From positions 1 through 64,000 of the forward strand of contig JANSXN010000002.1 in the NCBI GenBank assembly GCA_024742935.1: a DNA stretch of 64,000 bases, read 5' to 3'. Position numbers and translations under genes: made by a program. A model generated the notes under the pieces. That model was given only the letters and a program-made list of their open reading frames with translations, had not been told where the DNA came from and did no database searches. Positions 49,255 through 57,423 of the stretch are shown in pieces; within the stretch, counting starts at the first letter, position 1, and the number at the start of each line of letters is the position of its first letter. The DNA comes from Flavobacteriaceae bacterium. GTDB lineage: Bacteria; Bacteroidota; Bacteroidia; Flavobacteriales; Flavobacteriaceae.

Positions 49255-51735
49255 ATGAAATTAAAGTTAACCTACATAATTTTCTTATTAGTTATTTTTA
49301 ATTCTTTTTCTCAAACCAAAGTGGGAGGGAGGGTATTTGATACTTTTGAGGTAGCTGTACCCTTTGCCAATGTCTTATTTAAAAACTCAAACAAAGGAAC
49401 CATTACCGATGAAAATGGAAGGTTTTATCTAGAGTCTGATGAAAACTATGATACTCTTGTCATATCTTTTGTGGGATACCAAACCAAAGAAATCACCCTC
49501 GATAAAAGAACAACTTATGAAATGCGTATTGAACTCGAAGAGGAATCATCAGAGCTCAATGAAATTGTCTTACTAAGTGGAAAACTTTCTAAAAAAAACA
49601 ATCCGGCGATAGATATTCTCCGAAAAATCTGGGAGAACAGAAGAGAAAACGGCGTCAAAAAGTTCAAACAGTACAGCTACGACAAATATGAAAAGCTGGA
49701 ATTTGATTTAAACACAATTGACAGTGCCTTGATTAATAGCAGATTGTTCAAAGGAATGGAGTTTGTTTTTGATTATTCAGACACTTCCAAAGTCACCGGA
49801 AAAACCTATCTGCCCATTTTTATTAATGAAGCCATCTATAAAGTCTATGGTGACAATCTAATGAATTTGGAAAAAGAGATACTCGAGGGAAATAAAAATT
49901 CGGGTTTTAGTAACAACCAAGCGATGATTGAATTTGTAAAGGAGTTGTATGCAGACTATGACATCTATGACAATTACCTCAAATTTTTTGACAAAGCCTT
50001 TACAAGTCCGCTTTCAAAAACAGGAATTGATGTGTATAACTACTCGCTTCTCGACAGTGCTTATCGCGACAACAAATGGTGTTACAACATTGTTTTTTAT
50101 CCAAGGCGAAAGGGTGAACTCACGTTTAGAGGAGATTTTTGGGTGAATGATACCACCTGGGCAATCAAGGAAATCAATATGCATCTCAACAAAAGTGCTA
50201 ATATAAACTGGGTAAAAGAAGTTTATATTGAGCAGGAATTTGATGTATTGAATGATTCTATATTTCTGTTAAAACGAGACCATTTCATGTCAGATTTTAG
50301 CTTTTCTAAAAAAGAGGAAGCAAGAGGCGTTTATGGTAAACGCACCACTCTTTACGAAAACCATGTTTTTGATCAGGAAAAAGATCGTAATTTTTACAGA
50401 AAACAAGTTGACCCTTATCAATGGGAAATTTATAACAGGCCTGACAATTTTTGGGAAGAAAACAGAATGGAAAAGCTCAATAAAGACGAGCGGCAAATCT
50501 ATGAGATGCTCGACACTTTACAGACCGTAAGGCGTTTTCAGCGATTGTACAGTCTGGGAACCGTTTTAGCTTCCGGGTATTATGAGTTGCCAAATTTTGA
50601 TCTGGGACCCGTTTTTTCCATATTTGGATTTAATGAATCTGAAGGTATGCGAATCAGAGCCGGGGGTCGCACTTATTTTAGTCAGAATGACCTGTGGCGA
50701 CTGGAAGGTTTTTTAGCGTATGGTTTTAAAGACGATAAATTCAAATATGGCATTTCCGGGAAGTGGTTGCTGGATAGAAATTCTCGATTGATTGTTTTTG
50801 GTGGAAACCGAAGAGATGTTGAACAAACCGGTGCCAGTTTAACCACTTCAAATGATGTATTGGGCCGCAATCTGGCATCATCATCTCTTATAACCGTTGG
50901 TTCAAATGACCGTTTGACTAATATCAATTTAAGCACCTTTGGTCTTCAACTTGAACCCATAAAAAACCTAACGTTTAGATCAACATTATCATACAGAACC
51001 TTAAAATCTGCCACAGACACCTTTAGTATTGATTATTTTGATGATGAAGGGAATATACAGTCTAAAGTCAGCCAAACTGAAATTGAAATGGCATTGGGTT
51101 ATACCCCGGGGATTCGCACATCCGGATTTGGAGTGGAGCGCACTGTTATCAATGAAGGAAAATTTCCTCAATTTTATTTTGGGTATACCCAAGGTTTAAA
51201 AGACATATTTGAAAGTGATTTTGAATACCAAAAAGCCCAATTGCTCTATACACAACCATGGAACCTGGGAGGAATTGGCAGGTTATACAGCACCATTGAA
51301 GCAGGTAAGATTTTTGGTGAAGTTCCTCTTTCATTATTAAGCCCAGTGCCCGGAAATCAAACACTTTTTAGTATTTACAATACCTTTACATTGCTCGATT
51401 ATTATGAGTTTGTGAGTGATACATACACTTCTCTGCACTTGGAACACAATTTAGGCGGAAGGCTTTTTTCAAGAATTGGCTTTTTGAGAAATTTGAACCT
51501 TCGTGAAATTATTGGCTTTAGAGCAATTTATGGTGAAATATCAGAAGAAAATATTGCCATTAACGCTTCAAACATCATTTATCAAGCTCCAGAAGATATC
51601 TACTATGAGTACAGTTTTGGAGTAGGAAATATTTTTAAAATATTCAGAATTGATTTTAACTTCAGGGGGAATTATTTTGAAAATGAGGGTGCCAGATCTT
51701 TTGGAGTTACCGGCTCATTTGGGTTTCAGTTTTAG
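49255..51735 (+). CDS. DUF5686 / carboxypeptidase-regulatory-like outer membrane protein
   Basis: An 826-residue protein: signal peptide (ends NSFSQ), residues about 22-105 a carboxypeptidase-regulatory-like fold (GGRVFDTFEVAVPFANVLF, GTITDENGRFYLE, ISFVGYQTKEITL), then the DUF5686 region (NNPAIDILRKIWENR, YSYDKYEKLEFDLN, FPYP-like FYPRRKGELTFRGDFWVND), and a C-terminal barrel ending GVTGSFGFQF with terminal Phe. This large family is common in Bacteroidota outer membranes; no function is proven. It stands alone between pdhB and ppa. Confidence 0.87.
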   Translation: MKLKLTYIIFLLVIFNSFSQTKVGGRVFDTFEVAVPFANVLFKNSNKGTITDENGRFYLESDENYDTLVISFVGYQTKEITLDKRTTYEMRIELEEESSELNEIVLLSGKLSKKNNPAIDILRKIWENRRENGVKKFKQYSYDKYEKLEFDLNTIDSALINSRLFKGMEFVFDYSDTSKVTGKTYLPIFINEAIYKVYGDNLMNLEKEILEGNKNSGFSNNQAMIEFVKELYADYDIYDNYLKFFDKAFTSPLSKTGIDVYNYSLLDSAYRDNKWCYNIVFYPRRKGELTFRGDFWVNDTTWAIKEINMHLNKSANINWVKEVYIEQEFDVLNDSIFLLKRDHFMSDFSFSKKEEARGVYGKRTTLYENHVFDQEKDRNFYRKQVDPYQWEIYNRPDNFWEENRMEKLNKDERQIYEMLDTLQTVRRFQRLYSLGTVLASGYYELPNFDLGPVFSIFGFNESEGMRIRAGGRTYFSQNDLWRLEGFLAYGFKDDKFKYGISGKWLLDRNSRLIVFGGNRRDVEQTGASLTTSNDVLGRNLASSSLITVGSNDRLTNINLSTFGLQLEPIKNLTFRSTLSYRTLKSATDTFSIDYFDDEGNIQSKVSQTEIEMALGYTPGIRTSGFGVERTVINEGKFPQFYFGYTQGLKDIFESDFEYQKAQLLYTQPWNLGGIGRLYSTIEAGKIFGEVPLSLLSPVPGNQTLFSIYNTFTLLDYYEFVSDTYTSLHLEHNLGGRLFSRIGFLRNLNLREIIGFRAIYGEISEENIAINASNIIYQAPEDIYYEYSFGVGNIFKIFRIDFNFRGNYFENEGARSFGVTGSFGFQF

Positions 51736-51770
51736 ACATAAAACAGGTTAAAATTCTTCATCAATATTCC

Positions 51771-51802
51771 TTGTTTTATACTTCTTTTTAGTTGTATTTT
51801 TG
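51771..51802 (+). promoter_or_regulatory. ppa promoter
   Basis: TTG (51771-51773), 21-bp spacer, TATTTTTG (51795-51802), 17 bases before the first ppa ATG. A close Bacteroidota match. Confidence 0.6.
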
Positions 51803-51819
51803 CAGCCCGTTAAAAGAGC

Positions 51820-52359
51820 ATGATTATGAGCGCAGCAAAACTGAAAAAATTTGATGTTTTAGTCGAGATTCCAAAAGGAAGCAGAAACAAGTATGAGTTT
51901 GATTTTGAATTAAAAAAAATCAGGTATGACCGTATGTTGTTCTCCTCGATGATGTATCCTGCAGATTATGGCTTTATTCCTGAAACTTTTGCGCTTGATG
52001 GCGACCCGCTCGATGTTTTGGTACTGGTTACAGAACCCACTTTTCCCGGGTGTCTTATTGAGGTAAAGCCCATTGGGGTATTTCATATGGCAGATGAAAA
52101 GGGGCCTGATGAAAAGATTATTTGTGTGCCTATCAGTGACCCAAATGGTGACAAAATCAATGATATTTCAGATATTAATCCGCATTTAATTAAAGAAATT
52201 GAACACTTCTTTCAGGTGTACAAAGATTTAGAGCATAAAAAAGTAGATGTTGAAGGATGGGGGAATGTAGAGGAAGCTTTGGATATTATTGACAAATGTA
52301 CAGACCGGTTTAGCAGTTTGGAAGCCAGTAAGAAAGAATTTTACAATATCTATAATTAG
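51820..52359 (+). CDS. ppa: inorganic pyrophosphatase (family I, soluble)
   Basis: A 179-residue cytoplasmic enzyme hydrolysing PPi. Core residues: EIPKGSRNKYEFD, YPADYGFIPET, and the metal-binding D-x-D-P-x-D in LDGDPLDVLVL. ATG at 51820 or 51826 (MSAAKLKKFDV) are both possible. It has its own promoter and a strong terminator, and is followed directly by the membrane pyrophosphatase gene, so both PPi-consuming enzymes sit together but are transcribed separately. Confidence 0.95.
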   Translation: MIMSAAKLKKFDVLVEIPKGSRNKYEFDFELKKIRYDRMLFSSMMYPADYGFIPETFALDGDPLDVLVLVTEPTFPGCLIEVKPIGVFHMADEKGPDEKIICVPISDPNGDKINDISDINPHLIKEIEHFFQVYKDLEHKKVDVEGWGNVEEALDIIDKCTDRFSSLEASKKEFYNIYN

Positions 52360-52404
52360 TGATTTATTAAAGTAAGTTTTTAAGTTAAGTTTATGGTTAA
52401 GTGA

Positions 52405-52438
52405 AAAAGCAATACTATTATAGTGTTGCTTTTTTTTG
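52405..52438 (+). terminator. terminator after ppa
   Basis: AAGCAATACTA-TTA-TAGTGTTGCTT, 11-bp stem with one wobble, flanked by A-run and T8. Strong intrinsic terminator. Confidence 0.8.
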
Positions 52439-52454
52439 TTCTATTGTAATTTCT

Positions 52455-52462
52455 TACTTTTG
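52455..52462 (+). promoter_or_regulatory. -7 element of the hppA promoter
   Basis: TACTTTTG fits TAnnTTTG, 32 bases before the ATG at 52495. The closest upstream TTTG gives a short 16-bp spacer. Confidence 0.45.
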
Positions 52463-52494
52463 CGCAGCTTAAACTAAAAATCAAATTATACTAT

Positions 52495-54867
52495 ATGGAA
52501 TCCAATGTTATTTATTTGCCGATAGCACTTTCAGTTCTTGGGCTATTATTTATGCTTTACAAGATGAACTGGGTAAAGAAACAGTCGCCCGGTAGTGACC
52601 GCATGCAGTTTATTTCAAAAAGTGTAAAAGAGGGCGCCCTCGCCTTTTTGCATGCAGAGTATCGCTTACTTGCCATTTTTGTTGTGATTGCTTCTATCGC
52701 GTTGTTTTATATCTCCACTTTGGTTGAATTAACAAGTTGGATGATTGTCCCCGCATTTATAGTTGGTGCTTTTTTCTCAGCACTTGCCGGAAACATTGGG
52801 ATGCGTATTGCTACTGATGCCAATACCCGAACTGCAGAAGCTGCCAAAACCAGTTTGCCACAAGCATTAAAGGTTTCTTTTGGTGGTGGTACCGTAATGG
52901 GTCTGGGTGTTGCAGGTCTTGCTGTTTTGGGAATGAGCTTACTTTTCTTGTTCTTCCTTGGCCAGTTTATGGGCTTAGCTGAGTATGATTTTTATACAAA
53001 AATGACGATGGTTCTTGAGGCCCTAGCCGGTTTTTCATTGGGTGCAGAATCCATTGCTTTATTTGCACGTGTGGGAGGTGGTATCTACACCAAAGCAGCC
53101 GATGTGGGTGCAGACCTTGTGGGCAAAGTAGAAGCCGGTATTCCTGAGGACGACCCAAGAAACCCTGCTACCATTGCTGATAACGTGGGTGATAACGTGG
53201 GTGACGTTGCCGGTATGGGAGCTGACCTTTTCGGAAGTTATGTAGCGACTGTTCTTGCCGCAATGGTGCTTGGAAACTATGTGATTAGAGATATGTCTGA
53301 AACCATTCAGCATACAGATGCCTTTAATAATATGGGACCCATTTTACTTCCATTGGCGATTGCCGGAGTGGGTGTTTTGGCCTCTATATTAGGAACCTTT
53401 TTAGTAAAAATTAAAAACAATAATGCAAAAGAATCCCAGGTTCAAAAAGCATTGGATATAGGAAACTGGTCTGCAATTATACTTACATTGATTGCCAGTT
53501 TCTTCTTAATTGACTGGATGTTGCCAGAGACGATGCAAATGCGATTTTTTGGCGAAGATGCTGCGAAGATGATTCCATCAATGAATGTTTTCTATGCCGC
53601 TTGTATTGGTCTTGCGGTAGGCGCTTTGATTTCATTTGTAACGGCTTATTACACCAGTTTAGGTAAAAAACCGGTCATGGATATCGTTCAAAACAGTTCA
53701 ACAGGTGCTGCAACAAACATCATTGCAGGTCTTGCCGTGGGTATGAAATCTACGTTCTGGTCTGTTTTATTATTTGCTGCTGCTATTTATGGTTCGTATG
53801 AACTCGCAGGATTTTATGGAGTAGCACTTGCTGCTTCAGCAATGATGGCTACTACCGGAATGCAGCTTGCTATTGATGCTTTTGGACCTATTGCTGATAA
53901 TGCGGGGGGTATTGCTGAAATGAGTGATTTACCAAAAGAAGTAAGAACCCGTACAGATATTTTAGACTCTGTGGGGAACACTACAGCAGCCACCGGAAAA
54001 GGATTTGCAATTGCATCAGCAGCCTTGACAGCATTAGCTCTTTTTGCAGCTTATGTAACTTTTACAGGAATTGATGGTATCAACATCTTTAAAGCAGATG
54101 TTTTGGCTATGTTATTTGTAGGAGGAATGATACCCGTTATTTTTTCAGCACTTGCTATGGAGTCTGTAGGTAAAGCAGCTATGGAGATGGTACAGGAAGT
54201 GCGTCGCCAGTTTAGGGAAATACCCGGAATTATGGAAGGGACCGCTACCCCGGAATATGCAAAATGTGTGGAAATTTCTACCAACGCAGCTTTAAAACAA
54301 ATGATTTTACCCGGATTAATTACGATCATAACACCCATTTTAATAGGATTCTTTTTTGGTGCTGAACCTCTTGGAGGCTATATGGCCGGAGTTTGTGTGA
54401 GTGGTGTGATGTGGGCTATTTTTCAAAACAATGCGGGTGGTGCCTGGGACAATGCTAAAAAATCGTTTGAAGCCGGTGTCATGATTAACGGTGAGATGTC
54501 TTATAAAGGTTCAGACGCGCACAAAGCGGCTGTTACCGGCGATACTGTGGGTGATCCATTTAAAGATACTTCCGGTCCTTCGATGAATATTTTGATTAAA
54601 TTAACCTGTCTGGTTGGCTTGGTAATAGCACCCATTTTAGGAAATCACGGTGCTTCTACTGCTGTGGCTGAAAATAATGTGCAGGTTGAAATGACAGTCG
54701 AAAACGATATGGCTACGGCTACTGTTAATTATACCACAATTGAAAATGGTGTGGAACAAACCAATGTTCAAACTTTTAAAGGAACTGAAGCTGAGGTAAA
54801 AGCTGCTATTGCTGCTTTTGAAACAAAAGTTTCAGTCAAAAAAGAAAAGAAGGTGATTCAAAATTAA
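52495..54867 (+). CDS. hppA: membrane-bound ion-translocating pyrophosphatase
   Basis: A 790-residue polytopic protein (about 16 membrane segments) using PPi to pump H+ or Na+. The PPi/metal site has [43 protein letters not shown] and, near the C-terminus, [18 protein letters not shown]. An Ala at the K+-dependence position ([10 protein letters not shown]) indicates the K+-dependent class. The last 70 residues or so (after PILGNHGAS) form a soluble tail with beta-like and acidic parts ([18 protein letters not shown] ... KKEKKVIQN) that typical family members lack. Confidence 0.94.
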   Translation: MESNVIYLPIALSVLGLLFMLYKMNWVKKQSPGSDRMQFISKSVKEGALAFLHAEYRLLAIFVVIASIALFYISTLVELTSWMIVPAFIVGAFFSALAGNIGMRIATDANTRTAEAAKTSLPQALKVSFGGGTVMGLGVAGLAVLGMSLLFLFFLGQFMGLAEYDFYTKMTMVLEALAGFSLGAESIALFARVGGGIYTKAADVGADLVGKVEAGIPEDDPRNPATIADNVGDNVGDVAGMGADLFGSYVATVLAAMVLGNYVIRDMSETIQHTDAFNNMGPILLPLAIAGVGVLASILGTFLVKIKNNNAKESQVQKALDIGNWSAIILTLIASFFLIDWMLPETMQMRFFGEDAAKMIPSMNVFYAACIGLAVGALISFVTAYYTSLGKKPVMDIVQNSSTGAATNIIAGLAVGMKSTFWSVLLFAAAIYGSYELAGFYGVALAASAMMATTGMQLAIDAFGPIADNAGGIAEMSDLPKEVRTRTDILDSVGNTTAATGKGFAIASAALTALALFAAYVTFTGIDGINIFKADVLAMLFVGGMIPVIFSALAMESVGKAAMEMVQEVRRQFREIPGIMEGTATPEYAKCVEISTNAALKQMILPGLITIITPILIGFFFGAEPLGGYMAGVCVSGVMWAIFQNNAGGAWDNAKKSFEAGVMINGEMSYKGSDAHKAAVTGDTVGDPFKDTSGPSMNILIKLTCLVGLVIAPILGNHGASTAVAENNVQVEMTVENDMATATVNYTTIENGVEQTNVQTFKGTEAEVKAAIAAFETKVSVKKEKKVIQN

Positions 54868-54903
54868 AGTATAAATCACTTCAGTAACTGTTTTTCTTAT
54901 TAC

Positions 54904-54938
54904 AAAAAAAAGCCTCGATTTAAATTGAGGCTTTTTTT
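54904..54938 (+). terminator. bidirectional terminator between hppA and the dNK gene
   Basis: AAAGCCTC and GAGGCTTT around a 10-nt loop (GATTTAAATT), with A-run before and T-run after, between convergent genes. Confidence 0.85.
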
Positions 54939-54958
54939 ATTTAAGGAATCTTCTAAAA

Positions 54959-55573
54959 TCAAAACAATCCGTGGATTTCTGCGTCAATGCGGTTAATCAC
55001 ATTTCCAAGATCTTCCGGATTGTCTACAAAATTGAGGTTGTCAACATCAATGATTAACAGTTTGCCTTTATTGTAATTGTGAACCCAGGCTTCATAACGT
55101 TCATTTAAGCGGCTTAGGTATTCAATGCTTATGCTGTTTTCATATTCACGACCGCGTTTGTGGATTTGAGCAACTAAGTTGGGTATAGAACTGCGCAGGT
55201 AGATAATCAAATCCGGACTTTCTGTAACTTCTTCCATCAAATCAAAGAGTGACTTGTAGTTTTCAAAATCACGGTTTGTCATTAGGCCCATTGCATGCAA
55301 GTTGGGTGCAAAAATATAAGCATCTTCATAAATGGTTCTGTCCTGAATCACATTTTTACCGCTGTTGCGAATATCAAGTATTTGGCGAAAGCGACTGTTC
55401 AAAAAGTATATCTGAAGATTGAAGGACCAGCGTTCCATCTGGTTGTAGAAATCATCAAGATAAGGATTGTCGTCCACCTCTTCATAGTGTGCTTGCCATT
55501 TGTAATGTTTAGATAAAAGGCGTGTAAGTGTTGTTTTTCCGGAACCAATGTTTCCTGCGATGGCGACGTGCAT
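54959..55573 (-). CDS. deoxynucleoside kinase
   Basis: A 204-residue dNK-family salvage kinase. P-loop IAGNIGSGKTT, EEVDDNPYLDDFY, the catalytic-site QDRTIYEDAYIFA and the lid KRGREYENSISIEYL are visible. It phosphorylates deoxynucleosides; whether purine or pyrimidine cannot be told. A second homologous domain is fused to folK at 24288. A secreted protein gene lies 3 bases upstream on the same strand. Confidence 0.92.
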   Translation of the reverse strand: MHVAIAGNIGSGKTTLTRLLSKHYKWQAHYEEVDDNPYLDDFYNQMERWSFNLQIYFLNSRFRQILDIRNSGKNVIQDRTIYEDAYIFAPNLHAMGLMTNRDFENYKSLFDLMEEVTESPDLIIYLRSSIPNLVAQIHKRGREYENSISIEYLSRLNERYEAWVHNYNKGKLLIIDVDNLNFVDNPEDLGNVINRIDAEIHGLF

Positions 55574-55576
55574 GTG

Positions 55577-56362
55577 TTATTTTTTTGTTTGAGTTAGCTT
55601 CATTTTGTGAATCATTTCACCATCGTAAATATACAGGAATTCATCAGATAGATACAAATCTTTTACGGGTAAATCAGGCATTTTTATAGATTCTTCTTTC
55701 GAGAGATTTTCAGATAAAAGAACCAATGAATTGTTTCTCAAAGCCATCACTTTGTCGTTTGAAAGTGACATCTTTTGAATTCCTTCAGCAGACATGCTAC
55801 TCAATAGACTCCCGTAAATATTGAAAAGACGTAGGTTTTTGTCTGTGAGTAAATAGCAAAAGTTAAAATTGCTTTTGTGTGTGTTGTATGTTTCTGCAAG
55901 AGGTCTTGATAACTGTTGGTTTGTTTTTTCCCGGTAATTGTAAAGTTCGAGTTGCTGATTATCTTCATTAAAGGTCCAAAGCCGGTTGTCATTTGCGGTG
56001 GTGGCATTTTTGATATTTAAAAATGGCGGTTCCATAGCAAACGAAATGCGGTTTACTTCGTTGAGTTTATTGTCGAGAATCACGGCAGTTTGATAATCTG
56101 GAAAAAAAACAGTTATTTTTAAGGGGTTTAGCAAATCAACGCTTCCAACCGTACCCAATTGAAAATCTTTAAATTGAAACGTTTCGGTTTTGGTTTGTTT
56201 AAAAAGGGTTCTGTTTTTAATGTAATAGAGGTCTCCATAGTTATCAATCCCAACAAAACGTTCCACTTTAAGTGGAATTTTTTCAAGTGTGTAGGGAAGT
56301 ATTTCGCTTTGAGCGAAAGCACTAAAAGTGCATAAAATGGTTAAGAAAACAATACATCTCAT
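55577..56362 (-). CDS. secreted beta-propeller-like protein, unknown function
   Basis: From ATG 56362 (MRCIVFLTILCTFSAFAQ, signal peptide) 261 residues of alternating beta segments such as LKVERFVGIDNYGDLYYIKNRTLFK, NDNRLWTFNEDNQQLELYN and LSNDKVMALRNNSLVLL, suggesting a small propeller. I do not recognise a named family. It is adjacent to the dNK gene, 3 bases apart. Its start region overlaps the track's longer GLPGLI ORF start, which is not used. Confidence 0.7.
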   Translation of the reverse strand: MRCIVFLTILCTFSAFAQSEILPYTLEKIPLKVERFVGIDNYGDLYYIKNRTLFKQTKTETFQFKDFQLGTVGSVDLLNPLKITVFFPDYQTAVILDNKLNEVNRISFAMEPPFLNIKNATTANDNRLWTFNEDNQQLELYNYREKTNQQLSRPLAETYNTHKSNFNFCYLLTDKNLRLFNIYGSLLSSMSAEGIQKMSLSNDKVMALRNNSLVLLSENLSKEESIKMPDLPVKDLYLSDEFLYIYDGEMIHKMKLTQTKK

Positions 56363-56450
56363 AGAATTGACCAATGTACAAAAAAATGAGTTTAAAAGGT
56401 AAAGTGTTAAACCCTGTGTTAAAATTAGAGTCTAAATGTAACATTTACTT

Positions 56451-56458
56451 TAGATTTG
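56451..56458 (+). promoter_or_regulatory. -7 element of the GLPGLI gene
   Basis: TAGATTTG fits TAnnTTTG, 29 bases before ATG 56488 and downstream of the track start at 56374, supporting the shorter protein. No -33 match is seen. Confidence 0.4.
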
Positions 56459-56487
56459 ATTCAAACTTTAAACCAATTGCAGTATCT

Positions 56488-57366
56488 ATGAAAAAATTAT
56501 TCACAATTTCCTGTCTTTTATTTTCTGTTTTATTGACAGCGCAAAACTTTTCCGGTCAAGCCACATATCAGTCTAAAACCAATGTAGATATGGATTTTGG
56601 AGGTCGTGAGATGACAGATCAAATGCGAAAGCAAATTGCAGATATGATGAAAAGTGCTCTTGAAAAAACATATATATTGAATTTCAACAAAGAGGAGTCT
56701 TCCTTTAAAGAAGAAGAAAAGCTGGCAGCACCGGGTGCCGGTGGCGGAATGATGATGATGATGGGGAATTTTACAGCCGGAACACAATATAAAAACACCA
56801 AAGAAAATATTTATTTGCAAGAGCAAGAGTTTTTTGGAAAACAGTTTTTAATCTCAGACACGCTTCCCAAGCTGGAGTGGACACTCGTCAATGAATCCAA
56901 ACAAATTGGTCAATATGTTGCTTTTAAGGCAACTGCCATCAAAAAACTCGATGATACAGACTGGCAATCGATGCGGAGAAGAAACAGGAATACAGACGAT
57001 GAGAAAAAAGATGCTGAGGTAAAAAATGATTCAACGGAGGTTGATATTATGGACGAAATTGAAATTCCCAAAGAAATTGAAATTGTTGCCTGGTACACCC
57101 CTCAAATTCCCGTATCTCAAGGACCGGGGGAATATTTTGGACTACCCGGTTTGATTTTGGAAATTCAAGCGGACCGCACATCCATATTATGTTCAAAAAT
57201 TGTTTTAAACCCTAAAGAAACCATTGTAATTAACAAACCTACTAAAGGTCAAAAGGTATCTCAGGAAGAATACAAAAAAATTGTCAAGGAGAAAGTAGAA
57301 GAAATGCAAGATATGTATGGAGGTCAGCGAAGAGGTGGCCGAGGAAGTTTCCGTATAGGAGGCTAA
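56488..57366 (+). CDS. GLPGLI family protein
   Basis: From ATG 56488 (MKKLFTISCLLFSVLLTAQ) a 292-residue secreted protein. The family signature FGLPGLILEI occurs near the C-terminal third, and the start (GQATYQSKTNVDMDFG) and a met- and gly-rich loop (GAGGGMMMMMGN) are also seen. Residues about 170-200 form a charged linker. GLPGLI proteins are found beside TonB-dependent receptors of Bacteroidota and may assist them. The receptor-like gene follows after 57 bases, so one transcript is likely. Confidence 0.9.
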   Translation: MKKLFTISCLLFSVLLTAQNFSGQATYQSKTNVDMDFGGREMTDQMRKQIADMMKSALEKTYILNFNKEESSFKEEEKLAAPGAGGGMMMMMGNFTAGTQYKNTKENIYLQEQEFFGKQFLISDTLPKLEWTLVNESKQIGQYVAFKATAIKKLDDTDWQSMRRRNRNTDDEKKDAEVKNDSTEVDIMDEIEIPKEIEIVAWYTPQIPVSQGPGEYFGLPGLILEIQADRTSILCSKIVLNPKETIVINKPTKGQKVSQEEYKKIVKEKVEEMQDMYGGQRRGGRGSFRIGG

Positions 57367-57423
57367 TAACAAACCCTTTTTCGATCTTTTACAAGTCATT
57401 TATGTAAAACTAATTTCTTATTA

